Assembly: GCF_900496995.4 (NCBI RefSeq)
Contig: NC_044007.1
Coordinates: 777,857-841,856 of the forward strand
Reading direction: 5' to 3'
From: Aquila chrysaetos chrysaetos
Taxonomy: Eukaryota > Chordata > Aves > Accipitriformes > Accipitridae
DNA: 64,000 nt
The notes under the pieces: generated by a model
What the model was told of the DNA's origin: nothing
What the model saw: only the letters and a program-made list of their open reading frames with translations
Database searches by the model: none
Program-made: the position numbers and the translations under genes
In this document: piece after piece, positions 35,471 through 64,000 of the stretch
How the letters are laid out: each line of letters starts with the position of its first letter
How positions within the stretch are numbered: the stretch's first letter is position 1

Positions 35471-35640
35471 TTCCCTGCTCTTCCCTGCTCTTCCCTGCTC
35501 TTCCCTGCTCTTCCCTGCTCTTCCCTGCTCTTCCCTGCTCTTCCCTGCTCTTCCCTGCTCTTCCCTGCTCTTCCCTGCTCTTCCCTGCTCTTCCCTGCTC
35601 TTCCCTGCTCTTCCCTGCTCTTCCCTGCTCTTCCCTGCTC
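35471..35640 (+). repeat. Perfect 10-bp tandem repeat, 17 copies
   Basis: The unit TTCCCTGCTC is repeated 17 times with no mismatch. The + strand is pyrimidine-rich apart from one G per unit. Such perfection over 170 bp suggests recent expansion, so its length is likely to vary between individuals. Confidence 0.97.
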
Positions 35641-36579
35641 CTTACCCCTCCGGGGAACCAGGGAGGATTCGGGAGCTGGAGCGATCAGCCCCATCAGAGA
35701 GGCAGCATCTCTCCTGGAAACAGCTGTCCTTGCTTTCCCTGCTGCCTTTGCCTCTGCAGAGTTGTCAGGTCAGATAGAAATCGGTGAGGTTTCTACTCCG
35801 TACCGTGATCTTACCTTCCGGGGGGCAAGCGGCCGGTCTCCGAGCAGTTGCCTGTATCGCTGCCTAATGCAGATTGTCAGCGGGAATGTTGGCATCTGAA
35901 AGCATCCACAGTCCAGGGATCTGCTTCGGGATTTCCCTGGGTGGTCCAGGCTCTCTGTGAGGCTCCCAGCTCCCTGGGGTGTGCAGAGGTGGCTGTCCTC
36001 ATGAACCCCATGGGCGAGCGTGCCACTGTGCTGCTAAAAGCTGCGGAGAGCTGATTGAAAGCTCCTGAGGCTGGCAGGAGGCAAGACTAGAGCGTTGCTG
36101 ACCTTGGGAGATGGGAAGGTGGCCTTCATCTTCCTCTTCTCACTGTGGCATCTGTCCTTTGGCTTTGACCCATGCCGTTTTGCCCCACGATCGGGTATTT
36201 GAGGAGCTGACTTTCCCCCGCCATGCCCTAGGCATGCCTCCGCTCTCTCTGCATCCTCCCTGGCTCATCGTGTTCCCAAATCACTATTTTCACGCTTTCT
36301 CCCTTGCGTGGTGTGTGGAAAACGCTCCCGAGAACGTTCCTAACTTGTCGATGAGTTTAAGGGAGGACGTGAAGTTGGTTTCTTTGCCTCTATGCTTATT
36401 AAAATCTCAGTGGAGAGTGGCTCGGCAGCATGAGGGGCAGTGCCTGCTGTGCCAACCTTGGGCTGGGAGCAGCCGCTTGGCTTCGTGTGCTCCCACCAGG
36501 GTGGGAGTCTTGGCTGGTGGCACTTGCCAGATTCCTCCTGTACCTTCTTAAATCAGATAAATACACATGTACAGAGTCA

Positions 36580-36713
36580 CCATCCCGGGAGGTATTTAAA
36601 AGACGTGTTGATGTGGCGCTTGAGGACATGGTGGACTTGGCCATGTTGGGTTAACGGTTGGACTTGATAACGTTAAGGGTGTTTTCCAACCTCAGCGGTT
36701 CTCTGATTCTATA
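36580..36713 (+). mobile_element. CR1 LINE 3' end fragment
   Basis: A short CR1 piece with GGTATTTAAAAGACGTGTTG, GACATGGTGGACTTGGC, and the terminal TTTTCCAACC ... GATTCTATAG. It lies in CK2-alpha intron 1 in sense orientation. Confidence 0.85.
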
Positions 36714-39700
36714 GTCACCATGTACATCTTCCCTTCGGAGCAGCCCCAAGATTGAAAAAGTTAGGGGCACGTGAGTATTTTGGTGCTGCAGCCTGCCTCC
36801 TGCCATGCAGTTACACGTCGCCTGCCCTGAGCTGCAGCTTTGTGCAGGGCTGGAGGTAACGGTGAGCCTTGCTGGCTCTCGCCTAGCCCACCCTCGCCAC
36901 GGCTGTGTCCCTTTGGCGGTGGTGAGCTCCAGCTGACGCTCTTTTTGGAAGCACCTCTGGCTGCAGCCGCTTCCTGAGGGAACTCTCCTGGCTGTGGGGA
37001 AGGTCTTCTCCTCCTCCAGTTTCCCTCTTCGTTTTGGGAGGGTCCCCGGAGCCTGCGGCACTCGGGTGCTGCGCCAGCCGGTCAGGGAGGCAGCAGCGGG
37101 CTTTCCCCGATCCTCCCCTCTGCTAGCAGCCTGCCTTTGAGCCGAGCAGAGAAGCCAGGCTTTGAGGTTGGATGTGGAGCTGCTTCTAGCCTGGCTGTCA
37201 TTTCCAGGCTGCTTCTGTCCTCTTGGTTTCGACTGCAGCCGCTTCCCTTGTCATTTCAGTCCTCCGAGTTGCTCTGGTTTGTTATCCAGAGCTGGAAACG
37301 CGGATACTAAGATCTTGGTCTCCATGTCTGCGTGCTCGGCTTGCCTTTCTCTGCTGCCTTCTCCTCCAAAGTTCTGCTGGCTGCAAGTTTATTTAGTGCC
37401 ATGAAGGCTTGTTGCTTTTTCCAGAGCCCAAAAGGCACGGTCCTGGCCAAGGAGAGCAGCAGTCTGACCAGCGGGAAAAGCCCAGAAAATAGGGATTTGG
37501 AGAGACGCTGCCTCGCAGGGGAGGTGAGCTCGGGGAGGATTTCAAGGCAGCGCTCTCGGCGAGGGCTGTGCCGGTTCCCCCGACTGCTGACGGTCGGCCA
37601 GGGCCAGCTGGAGGGCAGTGGTGTGCCGTGGGATGTGGCAGCCGGCATTTCCCAACCGGGAGAGAGGTCGGAGCGTGTTCCCAAGGCCTTGCCTGGCTGT
37701 CCCCGGCTTCGTGCCGACAGCTCCTCGTGCATGAAAGGTCAGCGGTTTGCCCGAGCTCGTGTCAGGGAGCTGGCATGGAGTCAGAGCTTCCCCCGACCCC
37801 GGGGGGCCTGTCCAGAGGGGACTGGTGCCGTCCCGGTGCAGAGTAACCGGCAGCCCCAGGACTCCAGCCAGCGCATCCCAGGGCTGATTCTGGCTTCCTG
37901 AGGAGGATGATGGTGGCCATGGCCTTGGCTGGGGCTACGGGCTTCTCGCCGGGGGCTGCGAAGCCGCGGCAGGGCTCCGCTTGGAAGTGAGCATCGTGGG
38001 TGGTTGAGTGGGATGCCGGTGGCCCGTGGGACCACGGGGTTTCTTACGCCCGGGTCTGTTTCTGAGCCGTGTCGCTCGGTGGGGTGGTGCAGTGGCAGCG
38101 GGGGGACGTGGTGACCCACAGCCCCCTTTTCCTAAGGGATTCAGAGGGGCGGCTGGGGGGGTTTGTGTCTGTGCTGAGGGGAAGGGGCCTGCCCGGGCAG
38201 GGATGCTGCCTGTTCTGCCAGCATTTCATCAGAGGGCAGTTTAACCGACGTCAGGAGGTGCACTGGCTGCTTTCATCTCAACGCTTCTCCGATAACATTC
38301 CTTACGTTTCGGTCACACCGCCGAGGAAAGGAGGAAGGACGTCACCCTTTTAAAGAGAGACCAAATGCTGCCTCCCACTTGTATTTGTTATTTTAGTTTA
38401 AAAATCCTTCAACAGATTGCTTCCTGCGGAGGGGAGCCGGGAGTGAACTCCGCGGTGGGGAAGCACGGGGAGCCAGTGAGCTGCTGCCAGTGTTTGTGAG
38501 TTAAAAGCAGTAAGTGCGGGATGCCCAAGAAGCCCCCAACTGTGGTTGACATCTCCAAAACACGGGATGCATGGAACTGAAAGCTGCCCGAGAGCACGCC
38601 GCTTCCATTAAAGCCTTTAGAGGGGAAAAAAAACCCCTCTGAAATTAGCACAGAACAGAGAGGATGGCTTTTTTTCCCAAGCTCTTCAGGTTAAAAATAT
38701 TTGAAAAGTGGGACAGGATGACAGGATTCCTGGCTTATTTCACCAGCCTTGCGTGTGAGAGTCTCAGGCGCCGGAGAGCGTGCCGCGGGGAGCGAGCCTG
38801 ATTTGGCCAGAGGGGAGATCGCCGGTGCTGGCACGTAAGCGATGTTGCAGTGGATCGGAGCAGGGAGGTGCTCCGCGTGGAGCCTTCTCCTGCCCTGGGA
38901 TGGTGGGATAACCACAGCCCCCCGAGCTGAGGCTCATTAGCTGCCCGTGTGATTGCTCTCCACGTGTCGCGGGTGGGTTTCCCCCGCATGGAGCAGAGGG
39001 TCGTGTCGAGCCTGCGGTGGTGCAGCCGTGTCCTCGCTCGCTGCCTCATGCCCCGAGGAAGGTTCCTGCTATTTTTTTTCGCCCTCTCTAATGTCTCTGC
39101 GGTCGTTGTCTTCTCCCCGTCAGCACTTTTCACCCCCATCCACAATGCCAGCAATGCCGCAGCAGTAATGTCACCTCTGCGCCGGAGTCGGCCTTGCAGG
39201 CAGGCCTGATCCTGCCCGCTGCCGGCCTTGAGAGAGTGCCGCGTCCCCTCGCGCCGGCTTTTCGGTGCCGGCTGATCTCCCTCGCCGTGCTGCGGGAGGA
39301 TAAATGGGAACGCCGCGTTCGCAGGCCGACACTGCGTGTGCCCCGGCGTGTTCTCTTTGAAGTCGGCGGCCTTGGCTCTTCCTTCTCCCTGGCCCCCTGC
39401 GCTCCTGGTTTGTTCGGAGCGTGTGCTGTTCCTGCCGTGCTTTTCCTGGGACGTTTGCTGGATGCAGGGCGCACCCCACTGTGGGCAGAATGGCAGGATA
39501 TTCTTTCTACCCCCAAACAGCTTTCTTTTTGCTCTTTGCTGAGCAGAACGTCTTCGCTCCGCTGCCGGGATCTGTGCGCACACCATTTCACTGAACAGCT
39601 GCAGACGGGACTTGGTGGGATTTTTCCATTTTCAGTTTCTGAGTGGTTTTTGTACCTCCCCACCCTCCCCAAACCCCGCTCTGGGCTGCAGGGTCCTGGC

Positions 39701-41662
39701 TGGGCTGGTGGAGCCCATTCACCTGGCAGAAAACTCCTCTTTTTTTCCTGGGTTAATGAGCTCTGCTCACTCCCCCTCGGGTCGGGCAGTGGAGGACAGC
39801 AGCCTCTGCAGCAGCAGAGGGGCCGGATCCTGTCCGTCCAAGCCCCAGCTCTGCTCGAAGCTTGCAGGCAGCTGCCTGCCTCTGGCTCTGTACCAGCTGG
39901 GTAGCATCTACCTTTCAAGATGCTTGTTAACCCTTGCGCAGGATATTAAAAATGCAAAAGGGCTGTCTAAATGCTTGGTGTTCCTTGCTGGCCGGGGCTG
40001 GTATTGATTTATAGACTCACCAACCATGCCGTGACACGGCTTGCGGGTGATTTTGCTATGGCAGGAGCAGAGCCTGGGCTGCTGTGTCAGAATATTTTCT
40101 ATTTTGGGAAAAAGACCAACTGCAAGGCTAGTTTCCCGCTTCCGTGGGAGGGTGGGGGACAGCAAGAGCAGCTCTCCCAAGCCCACAGTCCCAACTGCCG
40201 GATGTCTGCCGGCTCCGCACCGCGTCTTGCCCTCTCTTGGAGGGGAGCCGGGCTTTCGGTACCTGCCCGTGTTTCCTGGCTTGTGTTGTTCAGCCGAAAC
40301 ATTTCTTCCATGGCTGCATATCCCTTTTTCCCGGGTGCTGCCTGGAGGAGGGGGAGCAGCTGGGCTGGCTCGCAGCAGGACTCATGGCCCTCTCCTCCGC
40401 GGCCCAGCCGGCTGACGCGGCACATTTCACCGCCTGGAGCGTTCCGGCGCTCACCGGCACGTAACAGGAGCTGCCCCGCTGCACGTAGCGGAGGGACTGC
40501 CAGCCACGGGAGAGCGTGTGGTCTCACTGGGGCCGGTGGGCTCCCACGCGGTCTCACCGGGGCCGGTGGGCTCCTGGAGAGCTGCTGGAGTAGTGGGTCA
40601 GGGTCTCGCTGCAGGATCTGTGTGGCTCGCAACGTCCCCAGTTGTCGGAAGGCGGAAGAGCTCCGTTCCCTGTGTCCTTGGGGAGGTGACAGGGTTTGGC
40701 ACGGAGCTCCCTGGGCTCTGCCAGGGCCGGCTCTAACCTCTGCTTGTGCTGGGCACCGAGAGCTGCCTCCATCCCCGCTGGGTGCCCGGGGAGAGGCACG
40801 GGGCAGCTGTTGGAAGGAGTTGAGCCGATGCTGTTTGCTCCACAGAGATGAGGTGAACGTGGGGAAATTCCCGGGGGGACATCGAGAGCCAGGCTGGCCA
40901 TCTCCGGGGACGAGCACTCGAGCTGGGCAGTCAGCCGTGAGCTGAGAGGGGCCGTGCTCGACCCCCGTACCTCTTTGGGCTGCTCCTTCGGGAAAGCAGG
41001 CGCTGTGTTTTGGGTCTGTGCAGCCTTTCCGATGGACAGAGCTCCCTTCCCCATCCCGGACAGACCTGCTTTCTCTGTCTGTGTGTGTGTCCCCGGCTCT
41101 GTGGAGTTTAGCCCCGTTCTCGGCACTGCCCAATTCTTCTGTTGGCGTCTCTGTTTTACCATTTTCCTCTCGTTGGGGAAGCAGGCTCGGGCCAAAGCTA
41201 GCAAGTTCAGGGAGGAGCTGGTGGTGCTCGCTCCTAACTGGAGCTGGAGAGCAGAGGGAGGTTTCTGCCCTTGGCTTTGGTGGCCTCCAGGGCGGACAGA
41301 GCGGTTTCGGGGAGGAGAGGACTGGGCTGGGAAGGGGCGTGAAGGAGGAGAGCCCAACTATCGGCTCTGCAGACCCCGGAGCCTGCTTCCCAGCAGAGAC
41401 CTGCCACCGGGCCGGCAGCTCGGGCACGGGTTCCCTCCGCTCTGCCCGCCGGCTGCGGTGCTGCCGGGTGTTCCCTGCGGGGCTGAGCCGTGCCTCCTGC
41501 CCGCCCTTGCTTTCTGCAGCCCCCCCAGCTCCGCTCGGGTTCGCCCGACACGCGCCCCCTCTTTTCCCTGTTTCTCTCACAAGTGTGCCTTGGTCTCATC
41601 CCAACTCATGTGTGTTTATATTTTTAGGGTGATTGAGGTACTGCGCCTCTGGCCGTGGAAGC

Positions 41663-55484
<13,822 letters not shown>

Positions 55485-55910
55485 ACTCACCTCTCAACCG
55501 CCGGCTTTCCGCAGCGCCGAGGCCGGTGCCGCGCCTGCCTTCTGCCCTCCTGCCTGCCCCGCCAGAGCCACGGGCTCCAGCCGGCAGCCCCTGCCCAGAG
55601 GCAGAAATGGGGTGGGAGGGCGCTCTGGAATTTTATTTTTATTTCTGTTGAGTATGGAAAAAAAAAAAAAAAAAAAGAAAAAGAAAAAGAGCAAAAATGT
55701 AGGTTCCGTTTTGGGTTTTTTTTGGTTTTTTTTTTTTTCTCTGTGCAGTAACAATATCACACTCTCTGGCGATGGACCAAGGCTGATCTCTGTTGTGTCT
55801 CTGTCGGGGTATGGAGTTAGCTGCATTCTTCTCATGAGGATCATGGTTAGTGATGCAACTACAGTGTAGAAATCTAAAAATGGATAATAAAATTTATTTT
55901 CTATGTCCCT
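55485..55910 (+). other. CSNK2A1-like: CK2-alpha 3'UTR
   Basis: Follows the stop TGA at 55482-55484. It holds an A run near 55654-55677, a T run near 55720-55740 and the poly(A) signal AATAAA at 55886-55891, followed by T-rich sequence (TTTATTTTCTATG). Confidence 0.8.
55886..55891 (+). terminator. Poly(A) signal of the CK2-alpha gene
   Basis: AATAAA inside GGATAATAAAATTTATTT, about 400 bases past the stop, with T-rich downstream sequence. Confidence 0.85.
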
Positions 55911-56162
55911 AACAAACAGGTCAGAGGGAGCAGCGGCTTCTTCTTGGGTGGTGGCAGCAGGCAGGGATGCCCTGCCTGGGGAGGGGGGGTTTACAGCACG
56001 GACACGGCTTCAGCACAAACGTGTCCCCAGGGTGGGGGGGGGGCAGCGGCTTGTGGGCTCTGTAGCCCTTGGGGGTCCTGGTCTGCCCCCAGGCTGGAGG
56101 GGGCTTCAGCCTTGTGGCGCAAAATGAGGTCAGGGCAAACCCCGATATCCGTCCAGGCTGGG

Positions 56163-56187
56163 GGATGGATGGATGGATGGATGGATG
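56163..56187 (+). repeat. (GATG)n microsatellite
   Basis: About six copies of ATGG/GATG in the spacer between CK2-alpha and DGAT1. Confidence 0.9.
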
Positions 56188-56229
56188 TGGAGCAGCCCTG
56201 CGGGGAAGGACTGGGGGACACTGGTGGGT

Positions 56230-56893
56230 GACAAACAGGACATGAGCCAGCAATGTGCACTCGCAGCCCAGAAAGCCAAGTGTATCCCGGGCTGCATCCA
56301 GAGCAGCGTGGCCAGCAGGTCGAGGGAGGGGATTCTGCCCCTCTGCTCCGCTCTGGTGAGACCCCCCTGGAGCACTGCGTCCAGCTCTGGGGTCCCCAGC
56401 ATGAGACAGACACGGACCTGTTGGAGCGGGTCCAGAGGAGGGACACGGGAATGGTCCGAGGGCTGGAACACCTCTGCTGTGAGGACAGGCTGAGAGAGTT
56501 GGGGTTGTTCAGCCTGGAGAAGAGAAGGCTCCGGGGAGACCTTATTGCGGCCTTTCAGTACTTACTTAATAGGAGAACTTTTACTTGCTTACTTATAAAA
56601 AAGATGTAGAGACTTTTTAGCAGGACCTGTAGCAATAGGACAAGGAGTCATGGTTTTAACTAAAAGAGGGGAGATTCAGACTAGATGTAAGAAATTTTTT
56701 TTTACGCTGAGGGTGGTGAAACACTGGCCCAGGTTGCCCAGAGAGGTGGTAGATGCCCCATCCCTGGAAACATTCCAGGTCAGGTTAGACAGGGCTCTGA
56801 GGGACCTGATCTAGTGGAAGATGTCCCTGATCATGGTAGAACTAGATGACTTCTTTTGAAGGTCCCTTCCAACCCAAACCATTCTCTGACTCG
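56230..56893 (+). mobile_element. CR1 LINE 3' fragment, longest in the window
   Basis: About 660 bp of CR1. It opens with ATGAGCCAGCAATGTGCACT, runs through 'GGCCAGCAGGTCGAGGGAGG', 'CTGGAGCACTGCGTCCAGC' and 'AGGCTCCGGGGAGACCTTAT', and ends with GGTCCCTTCCAACCCAAACC and ATTCTCTGACTC. A short internal part near 56560-56610 is changed (TTACTTACTTATAAAAAAG). Confidence 0.95.
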
Positions 56894-57248
56894 CCACAGG
56901 GTGAATCTCAGGCCCCTCCGGGCTCGGAGCGCTTCAAAGGGGCTGTTTGTTTGTTCGTGCACAGGGGGTCCTGCCGCAGCACGTGGCCCCTCACTCACCC
57001 TGTCCCCCCACCTAAGGGAGACTGGGGACCCTTGTAGGGCAAGAGGTGGAACCTCATCCAGTCTGTCCCAGCTCCTTCCCCACCGCAAACTGGAAGGCAA
57101 CCACCCCAGCTGGAACGAAAACTGCTCCCTGGCCAACCACAAGCAGCCCCTGCTTCTGCCCCACTGGCGGGGGGGGACAGGATGGTCACTGCCTGCGGTA
57201 CCGGCAGGGGCAGAGGGGAGCGAGGAACAGGGCTGAGGCCGGGCTTGG

Positions 57249-57269
57249 AAAAAAAAAAAAAAAAAAAAA
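57249..57269 (+). repeat. poly-A tract (poly-T on DGAT1 strand)
   Basis: About 21 A on the + strand, directly past the DGAT1 poly(A) signal. On the DGAT1 strand it is a U/T-rich run, which fits a downstream cleavage element. Confidence 0.85.
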
Positions 57270-57274
57270 GACAC

Positions 57275-57280
57275 TTTAAT
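57275..57280 (-). terminator. DGAT1: Candidate poly(A) signal ATTAAA of DGAT1
   Basis: On the - strand AGTAATTAAAGTGTC is followed by a long T run. The preceding AT-rich text (ATTGTATCTCTATCTCAAAT) looks like a UTR end. It lies about 620 bases past the DGAT1 stop. No AATAAA is seen nearer the stop. Confidence 0.6.
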
Positions 57281-57896
57281 TACTCAGTATTTGAGATAGA
57301 GATACAATCTGGAAGGGTTAAAAAGTGGCTGAGTGAGACCAGAGCAAGGCTGGGAGGCAGCAGCAGGGCCACGGGCAACCGCAGGCAGCTGCCTGCATGG
57401 GCAGCCGACCGGGGACGGAGGAAGCGGGGCCCGGGGCTCGCAGCCAGCACAGCCACCGCGGGCAAGGGGGGATCGTGCCGGGGCCACCCCCAGCCTCTGG
57501 GGGCGACAGAGCCGGGGTGGGACACCCCCCCGCTAAACCCGGGGAGCGGGACGGGGAGGGATAGGACAGTCCCAGTCCCTTAAAGTGCCTTTAACGCAGA
57601 GGAGGCTCTGCCGGGCAGGCGGCCGCTTCAAACTGGGGGGGGGGGGGGGGCAGCCGGGGCCAGAGGTTGGGCAGGCTCGGCTGCTGCCTCCCTCCTGCCT
57701 AATCCCCCCCCCACGTTGTCCCCAGGGCCGAGCGGTGGGGGGGGGGGTCTGTGTGTCCCCCCCCCTCCATGCCCCTGGGGCTATTGCATTGATCCGACAT
57801 TCGATTCACAAGGACAGCGACGGCGGCACCGGCACAGCCTGAGGGGGTCCGTGCGCCCCAGCGGGGCTCACCGGGGAGGGCCGGCGGACCACCGCC

Positions 57897-63516
<5,620 letters not shown>

Positions 63517-63599
63517 GCTGGGCCCGACCCCGACCCCGACCCCGGCCCCGCCGCCGCCCGCCGCCGCCGCCGCCTCCCGGCCACCGTAGCGCGCCCCCC

Positions 63600-63830
63600 G
63601 CCCGCCACGGCCTTTGTAACCTTGGCAACCGCCCCGCCCACCTCCCCCTCCCCGCCCCTCCCGGCCAATGGGAGAAGCGGGAAACGGCGGGACTCCAACT
63701 CCCAGAATCCCCCGCGGCGACCGCCCCCCAGTCCCTCCTTCCTCCTTCTTCTCCCGTGAGGGGCGGCGGAGAGAACCAATGGGGCGGCCGGGGGTGGGGA
63801 GAGGCGAGCCAATGGCGAGGGAGGGGGCGG
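63600..63830. promoter_or_regulatory. DGAT1: DGAT1 promoter, probably bidirectional
   Basis: CpG-rich with no TATA box. Three CCAAT boxes on the + strand (63665, 63776, 63809). GACTCCAACTCCCAGAATCC at 63691-63710 matches the ZNF143-type site (ACTACAACTCCCAGAATGC). GTAACCTTGGCAAC at 63618-63631 is a perfect RFX X-box (GTNRCC-N2-RGYAAC). ZNF143 sites and CCAAT boxes are common at bidirectional promoters. Confidence 0.6.
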
Positions 63831-63853
63831 GAGAAGGGCGGGGCAGCGGGGCG

Positions 63854-63893
63854 ATGAGCGGCGGCCGGCGGGCGGAGCGGGGGGGGAGCGCAG
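63854..63893 (+). CDS. Possible first coding exon of a divergent gene, partial
   Basis: ATG at 63854 followed by MSGGRRAERGGSA and a donor GCAG/GTGAGG at 63893. It lies on the other side of the DGAT1 promoter, about 340 bp from the DGAT1 start codon. The peptide is low-complexity and the window ends before the next exon, so this is a weak call based on position and the donor. Confidence 0.25.
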
Positions 63894-64000
63894 GTGAGGG
63901 GGGGGCAATGGGGGGAACTTGGGGGGGACTGGGGGGGACTGGGCGGCGGGGGGGCATGAGGGGGTAACGGGGGGGCACGGGGTGGGGGGTTTGGGGGGCG

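Larger units (their letters stand above)
31386..41627 (+). other. CSNK2A1-like: CK2-alpha intron 1, remaining part
   Basis: About 10 kb of unique intron with CR1 fragments at 33.4 and 36.6 kb, a 10-bp tandem repeat at 35.47 kb, and small local duplications. Long open frames at 38.7-41.6 kb on both strands (up to 493 codons) have no recognisable domains and overlap one another, so I do not call them genes. Confidence 0.6.

Overview
The window looks like avian nuclear DNA, most likely from a small, very GC-rich chromosome. The evidence is repeated CR1 LINE fragments with the usual 3' ends, vertebrate exon-intron structures with GT-AG borders, CpG-island promoters, short introns and many GC-rich minisatellites. 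CR1 is also common in turtles and crocodilians, so bird is an inference.

Layout. (1) 1-14.2 kb, + strand: a long HSF1 intron, then the last four coding exons of HSF1 and its 3'UTR. (2) 14.2-19.15 kb: GC-rich intergenic DNA with AT-rich islands. (3) 19.15-23.7 kb, - strand: a nine-exon gene, assembled here from phase-matched exons, encoding a 147-residue secreted, acidic, cysteine-free protein that I do not recognise. It has a TATA/CCAAT promoter and an AATAAA signal. (4) 23.8-29.4 kb: back-to-back minisatellites between two divergent promoters. (5) 29.4-55.9 kb, + strand: a casein kinase 2 catalytic subunit gene with a CpG-island promoter, a non-coding first exon, a 12 kb first intron that opens with a GTGAGT-rich array, and twelve coding exons. 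It resembles CSNK2A1 but carries substitutions I would not expect in the CSNK2A1 orthologue, so it may be a third CK2-alpha paralogue. (6) 55.9-57.3 kb: a convergent spacer with a CR1. (7) 57.3-63.5 kb, - strand: DGAT1, all 17 coding exons. (8) 63.5-64 kb: the DGAT1 promoter, probably bidirectional, with a possible first exon of a divergent gene.

Two coding exons (CK2-alpha coding exon 10 and DGAT1 exon 1) each carry a one-base frame disruption in or near G runs. Everything else in both genes is intact, so sequencing or assembly error is the first explanation. In mammals HSF1 and DGAT1 are tail-to-tail neighbours; here about 43 kb with two more genes lies between them. HSF1 and DGAT1 have unrelated roles (stress transcription and triacylglycerol synthesis). 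CK2 is a general Ser/Thr kinase, and the secreted protein is rich in acidic Ser motifs of the kind CK2-like and FAM20C-like kinases use. No functional link between the four genes is shown by the sequence.
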